From JAWLBW01 sp041687475 (GTDB lineage Bacteria; J088; JAWLBW01), in contig JAWLBW010000201.1 of NCBI GenBank assembly GCA_041687475.1, positions 1-8,618 on the forward strand: a DNA stretch of 8,618 nucleotides, in the 5' to 3' direction. Positions 1 to 5,071 of this stretch are shown here, piece after piece. The position numbers and the translations under genes were made by a program. The notes below the pieces were generated by a model. That model was not told where the DNA came from, did not search any database, and worked only from the letters and a program-made list of their open reading frames with translations. Numbering within the stretch: the first letter of the stretch is position 1; every line of letters starts with the position of its first letter.

Positions 1-444
1 GACGCTGCTATCGACCATGGCCAGCAGGGTCGTGGGAAACTGTACGAAGGGAATGCCCCGCAGGTAGGTGGCGGCGGTGAAACCGGCCATGTCGCCCACC
101 ACGCCGCCGCCGAGGGCTGCAATCCACGCATCGCGGCCGATACGGGCCTCGAGCAGGCGGTCTTCGATGCCTGCCTTGGTGGCACGGGTCTTCGACGCCT
201 CGCCGGCCGGAAAGACCGCTTCGACCGCCACCTGAAAACCGGCCGCCTCCAACACCGAGCGCAATTTCTCGCCGTACAAACCGAATACGACGTCGTCGGA
301 AACGATGACGGCGGTACGCGGCAGATTCAACGCGCGCAGACGCTCGATGCCCTCGGCAAGAATATCGCTGCCGACGAGAATGGGATAACTCGAGTCGATC
401 TCGCGGCGCAGGGTAACGTGAACTTCGGTGGCCTTCAATGACAT
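1..444 (-). CDS. aroB: 3-dehydroquinate synthase, N-terminal 148 residues (partial)
   Basis: AroB converts DAHP to 3-dehydroquinate in the cytoplasm, the second step of the shikimate pathway, using NAD+ and a divalent metal. The window holds the first 148 codons; the rest, including the metal-binding Glu/His residues, lies beyond the left edge, since the family is usually about 350-370 residues. Visible hallmarks are an N-terminal YPILVGSDIL strand (residues 20-29), PAGEASKT (79-86), the glycine-rich NAD-binding stretch GGGVVGDMAGF (112-122), and ATYLRGIPFVQFPTTLLAMVDSSV (125-148), which is close to invariant in the family. The ATG at 442-444 puts the first conserved strand at the expected distance, but no Shine-Dalgarno sequence stands at normal spacing; a GGGGG lies 13 nt upstream, inside a terminator stem. 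The intrinsic terminator of the preceding gene ends 3 nt before this ATG, so aroB may be attenuated or weakly translated. Family assignment is near certain. Confidence 0.96.
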   Translation of the reverse strand, partial: MSLKATEVHVTLRREIDSSYPILVGSDILAEGIERLRALNLPRTAVIVSDDVVFGLYGEKLRSVLEAAGFQVAVEAVFPAGEASKTRATKAGIEDRLLEARIGRDAWIAALGGGVVGDMAGFTAATYLRGIPFVQFPTTLLAMVDSSV

Positions 445-447
445 GGC

Positions 448-476
448 AAAAAAAAGACCCCCTGAACGGGAGTCTT
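448..476 (-). terminator. Intrinsic terminator between the PUR-domain gene and aroB
   Basis: On the minus strand AAGACTCCC, loop GTTCA and GGGGGTCTT form a 9-bp stem with one G-U pair, followed by an unbroken run of eight T (plus-strand A at 448-455, the outer pairs overlapping the run). This is a textbook Rho-independent terminator, 22 nt past the stop codon of the PUR-domain gene. The T run ends 3 nt before the aroB start codon, so the same structure forms the whole immediate leader of aroB. Confidence 0.9.
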
Positions 477-498
477 CCACAAAAAGATTCGGGAGCGT

Positions 499-747
499 TC
501 AGACACGCTTGAGGGCTTCTTCGATGGCGGCCTTGAGCTCGAGCAGCCCCGGCGCGGGAAGAAACACGTTGTGGCGGCGACCGCCGCTCTTCTCGCTGAT
601 TTTCAGGTACATGCCGTTTCCGTTCGACTTGAGGTCGACGTAAAACATCTTGTTTTCGACCTGAAACTGCTTCGAATAAAGCTCTTCGTCGACGTTGTTC
701 TGCCCCCTCCGGGTGACTGCGTCCGGAAGTTCTGCAATCTTAGTCAT
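499..747 (-). CDS. Small PUR-domain (PUR-alpha-like) nucleic-acid-binding protein
   Basis: An 82-residue cytoplasmic protein made of a charged N-terminal tail (about 1-20) and one PUR repeat (about 21-80): EELYSKQFQVENKMFYVDLK, then a glycine/asparagine turn (SNGNG, 41-45), MYLKISEK, a basic RRHNVFLP strand and a C-terminal helix (68-80). This beta-beta-beta-beta-alpha order with aromatic and basic strands is typical of bacterial PUR proteins, which bind single-stranded DNA or RNA. One repeat implies that it works as a dimer. Borrelia BpuR, a regulator of outer-surface protein expression, is the best-studied relative, though this sequence is clearly divergent. The ATG at 745-747 is preceded by AAGGTGG with a 4-nt spacer. 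It lies 24 nt after the SmpA-like gene, probably in the same transcript, and ends at an intrinsic terminator. The targets are unknown; the fold assignment rests on pattern recognition only. Confidence 0.8.
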   Translation of the reverse strand: MTKIAELPDAVTRRGQNNVDEELYSKQFQVENKMFYVDLKSNGNGMYLKISEKSGGRRHNVFLPAPGLLELKAAIEEALKRV

Positions 748-771
748 ACAGCCACCTTACCCCTGGCATTC

Positions 772-1059
772 TCAAGGATTGGATTTCTCGATGAATGAAT
801 CAATCACCACGCCCCGCTGGACTACGACGACGAGACCGTCGGCGTATGACCACTGCTCGACTTCCGGGCCAATCATGTCGCCGCCGCCGGACACGACGCG
901 TTGCGGCTCACCATACCTGGAACGCACTTCTTCGGCGCTCGTTCCCCTGGGCACAGGTCCGTCGACCATTTCAGAGGTCTGAGACCATGCAGGTGGCACA
1001 AAAAGTATCGAGGCGGCGATACCAAAGACAGCTACCAGGAACCGCGTTCGAGCATGCAT
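772..1059 (-). CDS. Small exported SmpA/OmlA (BamE)-like protein
   Basis: A 95-residue precursor. MHARTR followed by a hydrophobic stretch (about 7-25, ending VPPAWS-QT) is a good Sec signal peptide with likely cleavage before Gln27. No lipobox cysteine is present, so the product is probably soluble in the periplasm. The mature part carries RGTSAEEVRSRYGEP (38-52) and a following WSYADGLVVVVQRGVV strand pair (70-85). This is the signature of SmpA/OmlA/DUF2845-like folds, where a helix with G-x-S-x-x-x-V-x-x-x-x-G-x-P precedes a W-x-Y strand. BamE belongs to this fold, but a BAM role cannot be inferred for such a short protein. The reading frame extends upstream to an ATG at 1126-1128, but that region contains the promoter and has no signal-peptide logic, so I place the start at 1057-1059. 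The stop is followed 24 nt later by the PUR gene, suggesting an operon. Confidence 0.75.
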   Translation of the reverse strand: MHARTRFLVAVFGIAASILFVPPAWSQTSEMVDGPVPRGTSAEEVRSRYGEPQRVVSGGGDMIGPEVEQWSYADGLVVVVQRGVVIDSFIEKSNP

Positions 1060-1088
1060 CGGCTTTTCTCGTGTATCAGCGTTAGGTG

Positions 1089-1118
1089 ACTGTAACACAA
1101 GCCTGTATACGGTGTCAA
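1089..1118 (-). promoter_or_regulatory. Sigma70-type promoter of the SmpA-like/PUR operon
   Basis: On the minus strand a consensus TTGACA (plus 1113-1118) and TACAGT (plus 1089-1094, 4/6 match) are separated by 18 bp. Transcription would begin near 1082, giving a leader of about 22 nt before the ATG at 1059. The position inside the upstream extension of the reading frame argues against the longer start at 1128. Confidence 0.65.
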
Positions 1119-1149
1119 AGTAAGCCATATCTCAGCAAGCCTGCGTCTA

Positions 1150-1187
1150 CCCCCGGCGGAGCCTTTAGTTAACAACCGCCGTAAAAC
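1150..1187. other. Intergenic hairpin after the metallophosphoesterase gene
   Basis: CGGCGG and CCGCCG arms (6 bp) enclose about 16 nt that include the palindrome GTTAAC. It lies just past the stop of the phosphoesterase gene, but on neither strand is it followed by a T run, so it is a weak terminator candidate at best. The remaining spacer (1060-1193) holds only the promoter described separately. Confidence 0.3.
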
Positions 1188-1193
1188 ATTGTC

Positions 1194-1934
1194 TTATTTC
1201 CCCAAGCGAAGGCGATCGGCCAAGATGGAAGGGAGCCCGGCCGCCCGAATCTTTTCGGCTGCCGCTTCAAGATTATATGTCACCCGGCGCGCTTCGTATA
1301 CCCCGTTCTGAAAATCGACGATGCCGAAAAAGGCCCGGGGCTCTCCGTCGCGGGGTTGGCCCACGCTGCCGACATTGATGACCCAGCGGCGGCCTCCGAG
1401 CTCGAGCGTCGTGGTCTCGACACCGTCGACCCTGATGGGGGGCCTGCCGTCATCGGCAAAGGCGAGGCATTGGTGGGCGTGCCCGACAAAGACGGTCTGG
1501 AGCCCCTGTTCATGCATGAGGGTGAAAATCTCGGCCGCCGTATCGGAATGAAACACGTATTCGAAGGCCTCGGGAACGACCGGCGAGCCATGCGAGAAGA
1601 GCACGTCTTTGTACCGCCAGGTCGCGGGGCTGCCCTCGAGCCAGGCGGCATTCCTTCCGCTCAGGCGACGCTGCGTCCACTCGGCGGCTCGGCGGGCAGG
1701 CAGGGAAAACCAGGCCAGGGGCAGTCTTTCGAGTACGGCGGCATCGTGGTTGCCCATCAACGAAATTCTGACCCTTCGTGCGAGAAGCTCGCAGACGGCA
1801 TTGGGGTCTGCTCCGTAGCCGACGGCGTCGCCGAGGTGCACGATGCCGTCGACGTTCAGGCCGTCGATGGCGGCAAGCACCGCTTCGAGCGCCTCGAAAT
1901 TGGCGTGCACGTCACTGATGAGGGCGAGCCGCAA
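1194..1934 (-). CDS. Metallophosphoesterase (calcineurin-like, YfcE/MJ0936-type)
   Basis: A 246-residue cytoplasmic enzyme of the Calcineurin-like_2 class, hydrolysing phosphoester bonds with two metal ions; the natural substrate cannot be told. All metal-binding motifs are in order: D8-x-H10, G35-D36 within HLGDAVGYG, G61-N62-H63-D64, H115 in SHGSP, and G151-H152-A153-H154. The NVGSVGQPRDG block (187-197) typical of these single-domain phosphodiesterases follows. The start is a TTG (1932-1934): the family begins with a short M-R/K-hydrophobic-ISDVH strand, exactly as here, and no ATG or GTG fits. A GAGG that overlaps the stop codon of the upstream pentapeptide gene lies 5 nt before it, and the two genes are only 7 nt apart, so translation is probably coupled. 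The family assignment is firm. Confidence 0.93.
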   Translation of the reverse strand: MRLALISDVHANFEALEAVLAAIDGLNVDGIVHLGDAVGYGADPNAVCELLARRVRISLMGNHDAAVLERLPLAWFSLPARRAAEWTQRRLSGRNAAWLEGSPATWRYKDVLFSHGSPVVPEAFEYVFHSDTAAEIFTLMHEQGLQTVFVGHAHQCLAFADDGRPPIRVDGVETTTLELGGRRWVINVGSVGQPRDGEPRAFFGIVDFQNGVYEARRVTYNLEAAAEKIRAAGLPSILADRLRLGK

Positions 1935-1941
1935 AACCGCC

Positions 1942-2727
1942 TCAGGAAGAGGTGAGGCGTTTCAGCAGAAACTCGTTGATGAGTTCCTGGTCGGACTTGT
2001 CGGACTTTTTTTCTTCGTCGGGCGGTTGGGCGCCGGCCGACGCCTGCGCGAAGAGGGCCTCCATTTCCGAAGGCTCCATCTGCACCTTGCGCTCGTGCAG
2101 CGGCGTTCCGAGCATGCCCGTTTCAAGCCGGTATACCGTTTCGCCGATCAGGGCCGTGTCACGGTAAACCTCAAGCCCCTTTTCGACCAGCTCGGCCTCG
2201 GTAAGCACGCGGTGCAGAATGCCTACCGTGTCTTCGCCGGCGTCGAGGCCCACGACCCGGGCCGCCGTTTCAATCTTCCACCGCTCGTCGCGCTGCGGTA
2301 TGACGAGATCTTCGCCCTGCAGATCGCTGTCGCCGCGGGCAATCATGTCGTCGAGAATCGTCTGGGGAAAAAAGACCTTGCGCGACAGCCCCTTGGTACT
2401 CGAAAACTTGGCCCCGGCAATGCGGGCGCCGGTAAGTACGGCGCCGTGAATGTCGGCGTGCGTAAAGTCGGCGCCACGCAGGTCGGCGCCCGCCAGCAAC
2501 GCGCGTTGCAGGTTCACGTGACGCAGGTTCGCATTACGCAGATCGGCGTCGCGCAGATCGGCATCGCGAAGATCGGAATAGCGAAACTGGGCGCCGCGCA
2601 GATCGGCACCCCGAAGATTCGCCGCCGACAGGTCAAGGCCCTTGAGCTTTTCATTCTCGAGAGACTCGCCCCGGGCTACCTTTTCAAGTACCGACTCGCG
2701 GGTATGTTCTTCCACAGGCAAAGGCAT
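1942..2727 (-). CDS. Pentapeptide-repeat protein with uncharacterised C-terminal domain
   Basis: A 261-residue protein with no signal peptide or membrane segment. After a short helical N-terminus (1-26), residues about 31-110 form roughly 16 tandem pentapeptides of the A(D/N)LRx type (ANLRG, ADLRG, SDLRD, ADLRN and so on), enough for about four turns of a right-handed quadrilateral beta-helix. Residues about 112-215 form a second region I cannot assign (FPQTILDDMIARGDSDLQGEDL, then VYRDTALIGETVYRLETGMLG), which looks like a compact alpha/beta domain. A charged, disordered linker (PPDEEKKSDKSD) and a short amphipathic tail (ELINEFLLKRL) end the protein. Pentapeptide helices serve as scaffolds or DNA mimics; here the function is unknown. 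The ATG at 2725-2727 has no strong Shine-Dalgarno sequence. It is the first gene of a pair with the phosphoesterase 7 nt downstream. Confidence 0.85.
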   Translation of the reverse strand: MPLPVEEHTRESVLEKVARGESLENEKLKGLDLSAANLRGADLRGAQFRYSDLRDADLRDADLRNANLRHVNLQRALLAGADLRGADFTHADIHGAVLTGARIAGAKFSSTKGLSRKVFFPQTILDDMIARGDSDLQGEDLVIPQRDERWKIETAARVVGLDAGEDTVGILHRVLTEAELVEKGLEVYRDTALIGETVYRLETGMLGTPLHERKVQMEPSEMEALFAQASAGAQPPDEEKKSDKSDQELINEFLLKRLTSS

Positions 2728-2889
2728 AATCGCTGCAAAACCAAGCGGTAACGCCCTTCAGTTTACTCAGGCGCGGCCATGATTGCCAGCTTCGGGTAGG
2801 CCCATGGGGTGCGGCAGGGCTGGCGTGCCGGGTTTCCGTGGCCCGCGCCCTGCTCGTCGAGACTTGAGGAACCTGTTCACTTCTCCCGG

Positions 2890-2959
2890 GCGCTCCGCAT
2901 TTCGCGTTCCGAGTTCCCGCGTCTTTGGGATCCCAGATCGCAGATCCCAGATCCCAAAA
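2890..2959. repeat. Heptanucleotide repeat array 1 with embedded palindrome
   Basis: Ten consecutive 7-bp units keep one phase: GCGCTCC, GCATTTC, GCGTTCC, GAGTTCC, CGCGTCT, TTGGGAT, CCCAGAT, CGCAGAT, CCCAGAT, CCCAAAA. The first four belong to a GxGTTCC family and the later ones to a CCCAGAT family. Within it TTTGGGATC (2924-2932) and GATCCCAAA (2950-2958) are a perfect 9-bp inverted repeat with a 17-nt loop. It resembles short tandemly repeated repetitive (STRR) heptanucleotides known from cyanobacteria, by analogy only. Confidence 0.75.
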
Positions 2960-2971
2960 AGCGGAGTCGAT

Positions 2972-3094
2972 TTACATGTTATGCAGTCCGAAACCGCAGT
3001 TCTCCTATTCCGGCGTTCCGCGTTCCGTCTTCCGCGTTCCCGGAGTTCCGCGTTCCCGGAGGTTCGCGTTCCGAGTTCCGCCATAAGCATGTAA
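2972..3094. repeat. Heptanucleotide repeat array 2 bracketed by inverted repeats
   Basis: Positions 3013-3040 are four in-phase heptamers (GCGTTCC, GCGTTCC, GTCTTCC, GCGTTCC). GAGTTCC (3043), GCGTTCC (3050), GCGTTCC (3066) and GAGTTCC (3073) follow, with 2- to 9-nt interruptions. TTCCGCGTTCCCGGAG is repeated exactly in tandem (3030-3045 and 3046-3061). The array lies between TTACATGTTATG (2972-2983) and CATAAGCATGTAA (3082-3094), which are inverted copies differing by one inserted base. The unit GCGTTCC/GAGTTCC is shared with array 1. Confidence 0.75.
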
Positions 3095-3179
3095 CACGGC
3101 CGAGCCCCCCCTTCCCCGAACGAAAACAGCACCTTATCTTGGGGAAAACGGGGCGCGCAGACCTCTCCGACAAACCCGC

Positions 3180-3208
3180 TTGACGCACATGACGCGCCGT
3201 GTTATAAA
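3180..3208 (+). promoter_or_regulatory. Promoter of the IclR-family gene
   Basis: TTGACG (3180-3185) and TATAAA (3203-3208) are separated by 17 bp, with a TG one base before the -10 hexamer (extended -10). Each hexamer matches the sigma70 consensus at 5 of 6 positions. Transcription would start near 3215, giving a leader of about 72 nt. Confidence 0.75.
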
Positions 3209-3232
3209 CACCGTTATGGAGGCCCCCGAAGA

Positions 3233-3247
3233 CTGAGGGAGCCTCAG
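3233..3247 (+). promoter_or_regulatory. Perfect short palindrome in the IclR-gene leader, possible operator or hairpin
   Basis: CTGAGG, GAG, CCTCAG is a perfect 6-bp inverted repeat with a 3-nt centre, about 20 nt downstream of the expected transcription start. IclR regulators often bind short palindromes near their own promoter, so autoregulation is possible. The motif could equally be a leader hairpin. This is positional inference only. Confidence 0.3.
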
Positions 3248-3274
3248 CGGCCCTGTGGTCTGCATCACTTTGGC

Positions 3275-3280
3275 GGGAGG
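3275..3280 (+). promoter_or_regulatory. Strong Shine-Dalgarno site fixing the GTG start of the IclR gene
   Basis: GGGAGG stands 6 nt before GTG (3287-3289). The match and spacing are near ideal, which decides the GTG as start codon. Confidence 0.85.
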
Positions 3281-3286
3281 CTTCTC

Positions 3287-4081
3287 GTGAAACGAGCGAA
3301 GGCGAACTATCTCATTCAATCCGTGGTTCACGGTTTGAACCTGCTTGAAGAATTCAAGGGCGATCAGGACGAGCTCGGCGTTACCGAGCTGAGCAACCGG
3401 CTGAACCTGCATAAGAACAATGTGTTCCGCCTGCTGGCAACGCTCGAAACCAAAGGTTACATCGAGCAGAACAAGGCCACCGAAAACTACCGACTGGGCA
3501 TCAAGGCGCTGCAGCTGGGCCAGGTTTACGTGCGCCAATCGGGTTTTCTGCAGCAGGCGCGCCCCATTCTGCAATCGCTGGTCGAAGAAACCCACGAGAC
3601 GGCGCTGGTTGGCGTGGCCAAGAATCAGGAAGTGGTGTACCTCGACGGTGTCGAGTCGCCCCTCAGCGTTCGCGTGGTGAACCGCATCGGCCAGCGCGCC
3701 CCCATTCACGCAACGGCCATCGGCAAATGCTGCCTGGCCGCCTGCAGCGAAGAGGAATTCGAGCGGCACGTGCCCGGCGACCTGCAGGCCTGCACCCCGC
3801 ACACGCTTGTCGACCGTCGCGAACTGCGGAAACAGCTGCGCAAGATCGAGTCGCAAGGTTACGCGCTCGAACATGAAGAGTTCGAGAAAGATGTGCGCTG
3901 CGTGGCTACCCCGGTTTACGACTACACCCGCAAGGTAGTGGGCGCCATCAGTGTGGCAGGGCCGACCTTCCGCATGACCGACGACCGCCTGAGAAAGGAA
4001 ATTCTGCCGGCCCTGCAGCAGTCGGCCGAACGGCTCTCGCGTAAGCTGGGCTACGAGGCCTCGCTTCGCGCTGCCAGCTGA
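3287..4081 (+). CDS. IclR-family transcriptional regulator
   Basis: A 264-residue cytoplasmic DNA-binding regulator of the usual family length. Residues about 8-70 are the winged helix-turn-helix: IQSVVHGLNLLEEF opening helix, GVTELSNRLNLHKNNVFRLLATLETKGYI (31-59) as HTH and recognition helix, and a wing ending NYRLGIKALQLG. Residues about 85-255 are the ligand-binding IclR domain, with the GQRAPIHATAIGKCCLAA block (135-152), GYALEHEEFEKDVRCVATPVYD (191-212) and GAISVAGP (219-226), the segments that line the effector pocket. IclR proteins bind small organic acids or aromatics and repress or activate catabolic operons, often their own gene. No catabolic operon adjoins it: downstream is a 446-bp spacer, upstream the divergent pentapeptide gene. 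The ligand and targets are therefore open. It has its own strong promoter and ribosome-binding site. Confidence 0.95.
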   Translation: MKRAKANYLIQSVVHGLNLLEEFKGDQDELGVTELSNRLNLHKNNVFRLLATLETKGYIEQNKATENYRLGIKALQLGQVYVRQSGFLQQARPILQSLVEETHETALVGVAKNQEVVYLDGVESPLSVRVVNRIGQRAPIHATAIGKCCLAACSEEEFERHVPGDLQACTPHTLVDRRELRKQLRKIESQGYALEHEEFEKDVRCVATPVYDYTRKVVGAISVAGPTFRMTDDRLRKEILPALQQSAERLSRKLGYEASLRAAS

Positions 4082-4527
4082 CCGTAGACGCAGAGGGAAC
4101 ATAATTCCCACCAGAGAGCCGCCCTCAGGCCTCCTCAACTTCAGGAGGGCCCGGGCCTCATCAAAGACTCGCCTCCCCTCCACCGCGCGTCGCCTTCTCC
4201 GTCACGGGGGCAACGCGGTGGGCCCGGGCAAATATCTTCAGCACCTGGCCGGTTCTCCGGCCAGGTGCTGAAATACGCACTCCAGCGCCGCACAGGCCCT
4301 TCAACGCCCATGGGTCCCCGGCATCGCCGCAAGCGACAGGCCGGTGAGACGGCTGCCGGCGGGCGCCAGATAGCATGGGAGTGAACCATGCCGGCCCGGC
4401 GTGATTCAAGCAGAATCCTGAAGTAACGCATCCACGTCACCTACGGGCCCAAATCTGCCCCGGTGTTCTACGTCGCCACGACGGCATTGTCGGCCGGAAT
4501 CAGCTCAGGGAATGAACCGGAGGCTGA
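4082..4527. other. 446-bp intergenic spacer with stem-loops
   Basis: I find no supportable gene; reading frames here lack family signatures and ribosome-binding sites. It contains an imperfect hairpin after the IclR gene (GGCCTCCT at 4128-4135 against AGGAGGGCC at 4143-4151, one bulge, no T run) and a long perfect stem-loop at 4237-4272, listed separately. A 34-codon frame (4427-4531) ends in a TGA overlapping the ATG of the next gene as ATGA, but it has no recognisable content. Confidence 0.6.
4237..4272. repeat. Perfect 16-bp inverted repeat (stem-loop, TTCT loop)
   Basis: TTCAGCACCTGGCCGG, loop TTCT and CCGGCCAGGTGCTGAA form a mismatch-free stem that would be very stable in RNA. No T run follows on either strand, so it is not a standard intrinsic terminator. 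It could be a processed 3' end or transcription-blocking hairpin for the IclR mRNA, part of a small RNA, or a dispersed palindromic repeat. Confidence 0.85.
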
Positions 4528-4929
4528 ATGAACCAGGTGGAAGAGGCAATCATCAAGGAAACGCGGGCGTTCGCAGAGGCGATGAACGCCGGTGACGCTG
4601 CCCTGGCAGCCTCGTTCCATGCGGAAGACGGCGTGCGGGTAGGCGGTTTCGGCGACGTCCAGCACGGCCGCGAAGAGATTGAAGCCGCGTACGATCGCCT
4701 TCTCAACCAGAGCATGCCCGGAGCTCAGCTTATCCAGGAGCGAGGATCGGTTCGAATGCTGACCCCGGAATTGGCGGTCTGGCAAGGCAACCTCGAGATC
4801 GTTATACCCGGACGCGAGGCGTCGCTCCGAGGTCATGTCGTCCAGGTAATGCAGAAATGCAACGGCAGGTGGTTGATCCTGGAAGGTCACCCGAAAATTT
4901 ATCCGCCGCCGCCAGGCGGCGGAAGCTGA
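4528..4929 (+). CDS. SnoaL/DUF4440-like NTF2-fold protein
   Basis: A 133-residue protein with the layout of the SnoaL-like/DUF4440 (SgcJ/EcaC-type) NTF2-fold family: an N-terminal helix EEAIIKETRAFAEAMNAGD (5-23), AALAASFHAEDGVRVGG (24-40), GREEIEAAYDRLL (47-59), then antiparallel strands with ELAVWQGNLEIVIPG and a closing GRWLILEGHPKIYPPPPGG (112-130). Such proteins form conical barrels used either as small enzymes (isomerases, cyclases, dehydratases) or as ligand-binding domains, so the family alone gives no substrate. Length matches the family. The ATG at 4528 is preceded by CGGAGG with a 4-nt spacer. It has no signal peptide and stands alone between the IclR spacer and a convergent response-regulator gene. 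Confidence 0.8.
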   Translation: MNQVEEAIIKETRAFAEAMNAGDAALAASFHAEDGVRVGGFGDVQHGREEIEAAYDRLLNQSMPGAQLIQERGSVRMLTPELAVWQGNLEIVIPGREASLRGHVVQVMQKCNGRWLILEGHPKIYPPPPGGGS

Positions 4930-5060
4930 ACGTCAAAGTGCTTCAACTGCTACGAAAACTCCACAATCCCCTTCGTCGTCGTCGCCACGAGCCGTAGTCG
5001 ATTTGCTGAACGCAGATACCGAGCCGTACCCGGCAGGCTCAATTCATCGTTAGTTCGTCA
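4930..5060. other. Spacer between convergent genes, with possible small-ORF remnant
   Basis: On the minus strand a 35-codon open stretch (5057 down to a TAG at 4950-4952) begins just after the response-regulator stop. It reads, in its last part, ARYLRSANRLRLVATTTKG followed by IVEFS. It looks protein-like and could be the tail of a decayed gene or a short peptide, but has no good start codon or ribosome-binding site. No terminator with a T run is visible for either flanking gene; a short GAGCC/GGCTC hairpin lies at 5021-5040. Confidence 0.3.
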
Positions 5061-5071
5061 TTAATTCATCA
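5039..5071. repeat. Three degenerate 11-bp tandem repeats at the response-regulator stop codon
   Basis: TCAATTCATCG, TTAGTTCGTCA and TTAATTCATCA are contiguous and share a TxAxTTCxTC core. The last copy contains the stop codon (TAA on the minus strand) and the last residues of the response regulator, so the array overlaps the 3' end of the gene. Confidence 0.5.

Larger units (their letters stand above)
2728..3286. other. 559-bp intergenic spacer between divergent genes
   Basis: No convincing gene. From 2728 to 2889 I see nothing beyond a very weak possible promoter for the pentapeptide gene. Positions 2890-3094 hold heptamer repeats and inverted repeats, listed separately. Positions 3095-3179 contain only a loose TTCCCC/GGGGAA inverted pair. 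From 3180 on lie the promoter and leader of the IclR-type gene. Confidence 0.7.

Noticed and set aside
1060..1128. Longer N-terminus for the SmpA-like protein (ATG at 1126-1128)
   Set aside because: This stretch contains the -35 and -10 boxes, and the shorter start gives a proper signal peptide.
1356..1955. 199-codon plus-strand frame
   Set aside because: Antisense to the metallophosphoesterase, whose catalytic motifs are all intact.
1843..2751. 302-codon plus-strand frame with repeats such as VGVRKVGATQVGAR
   Set aside because: Its repeats are the antisense reading of the pentapeptide repeats on the other strand; no start signal.
2890..3082. CRISPR array
   Set aside because: Repeat units are 7 bp and contiguous, without uniform 30-40 bp spacers or cas genes.
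3134..4183. 349-codon minus-strand open frame antisense to the IclR gene
   Set aside because: It mirrors the strongly recognisable IclR coding sequence, has no family signature or ribosome-binding site, and arises from GC-rich codon bias.
4141..4440. 99- and 82-codon minus-strand frames in the 4082-4527 spacer
   Set aside because: Low-complexity Arg/Pro/Gly-rich translations, no ribosome-binding sites, and they read through the perfect stem-loop.
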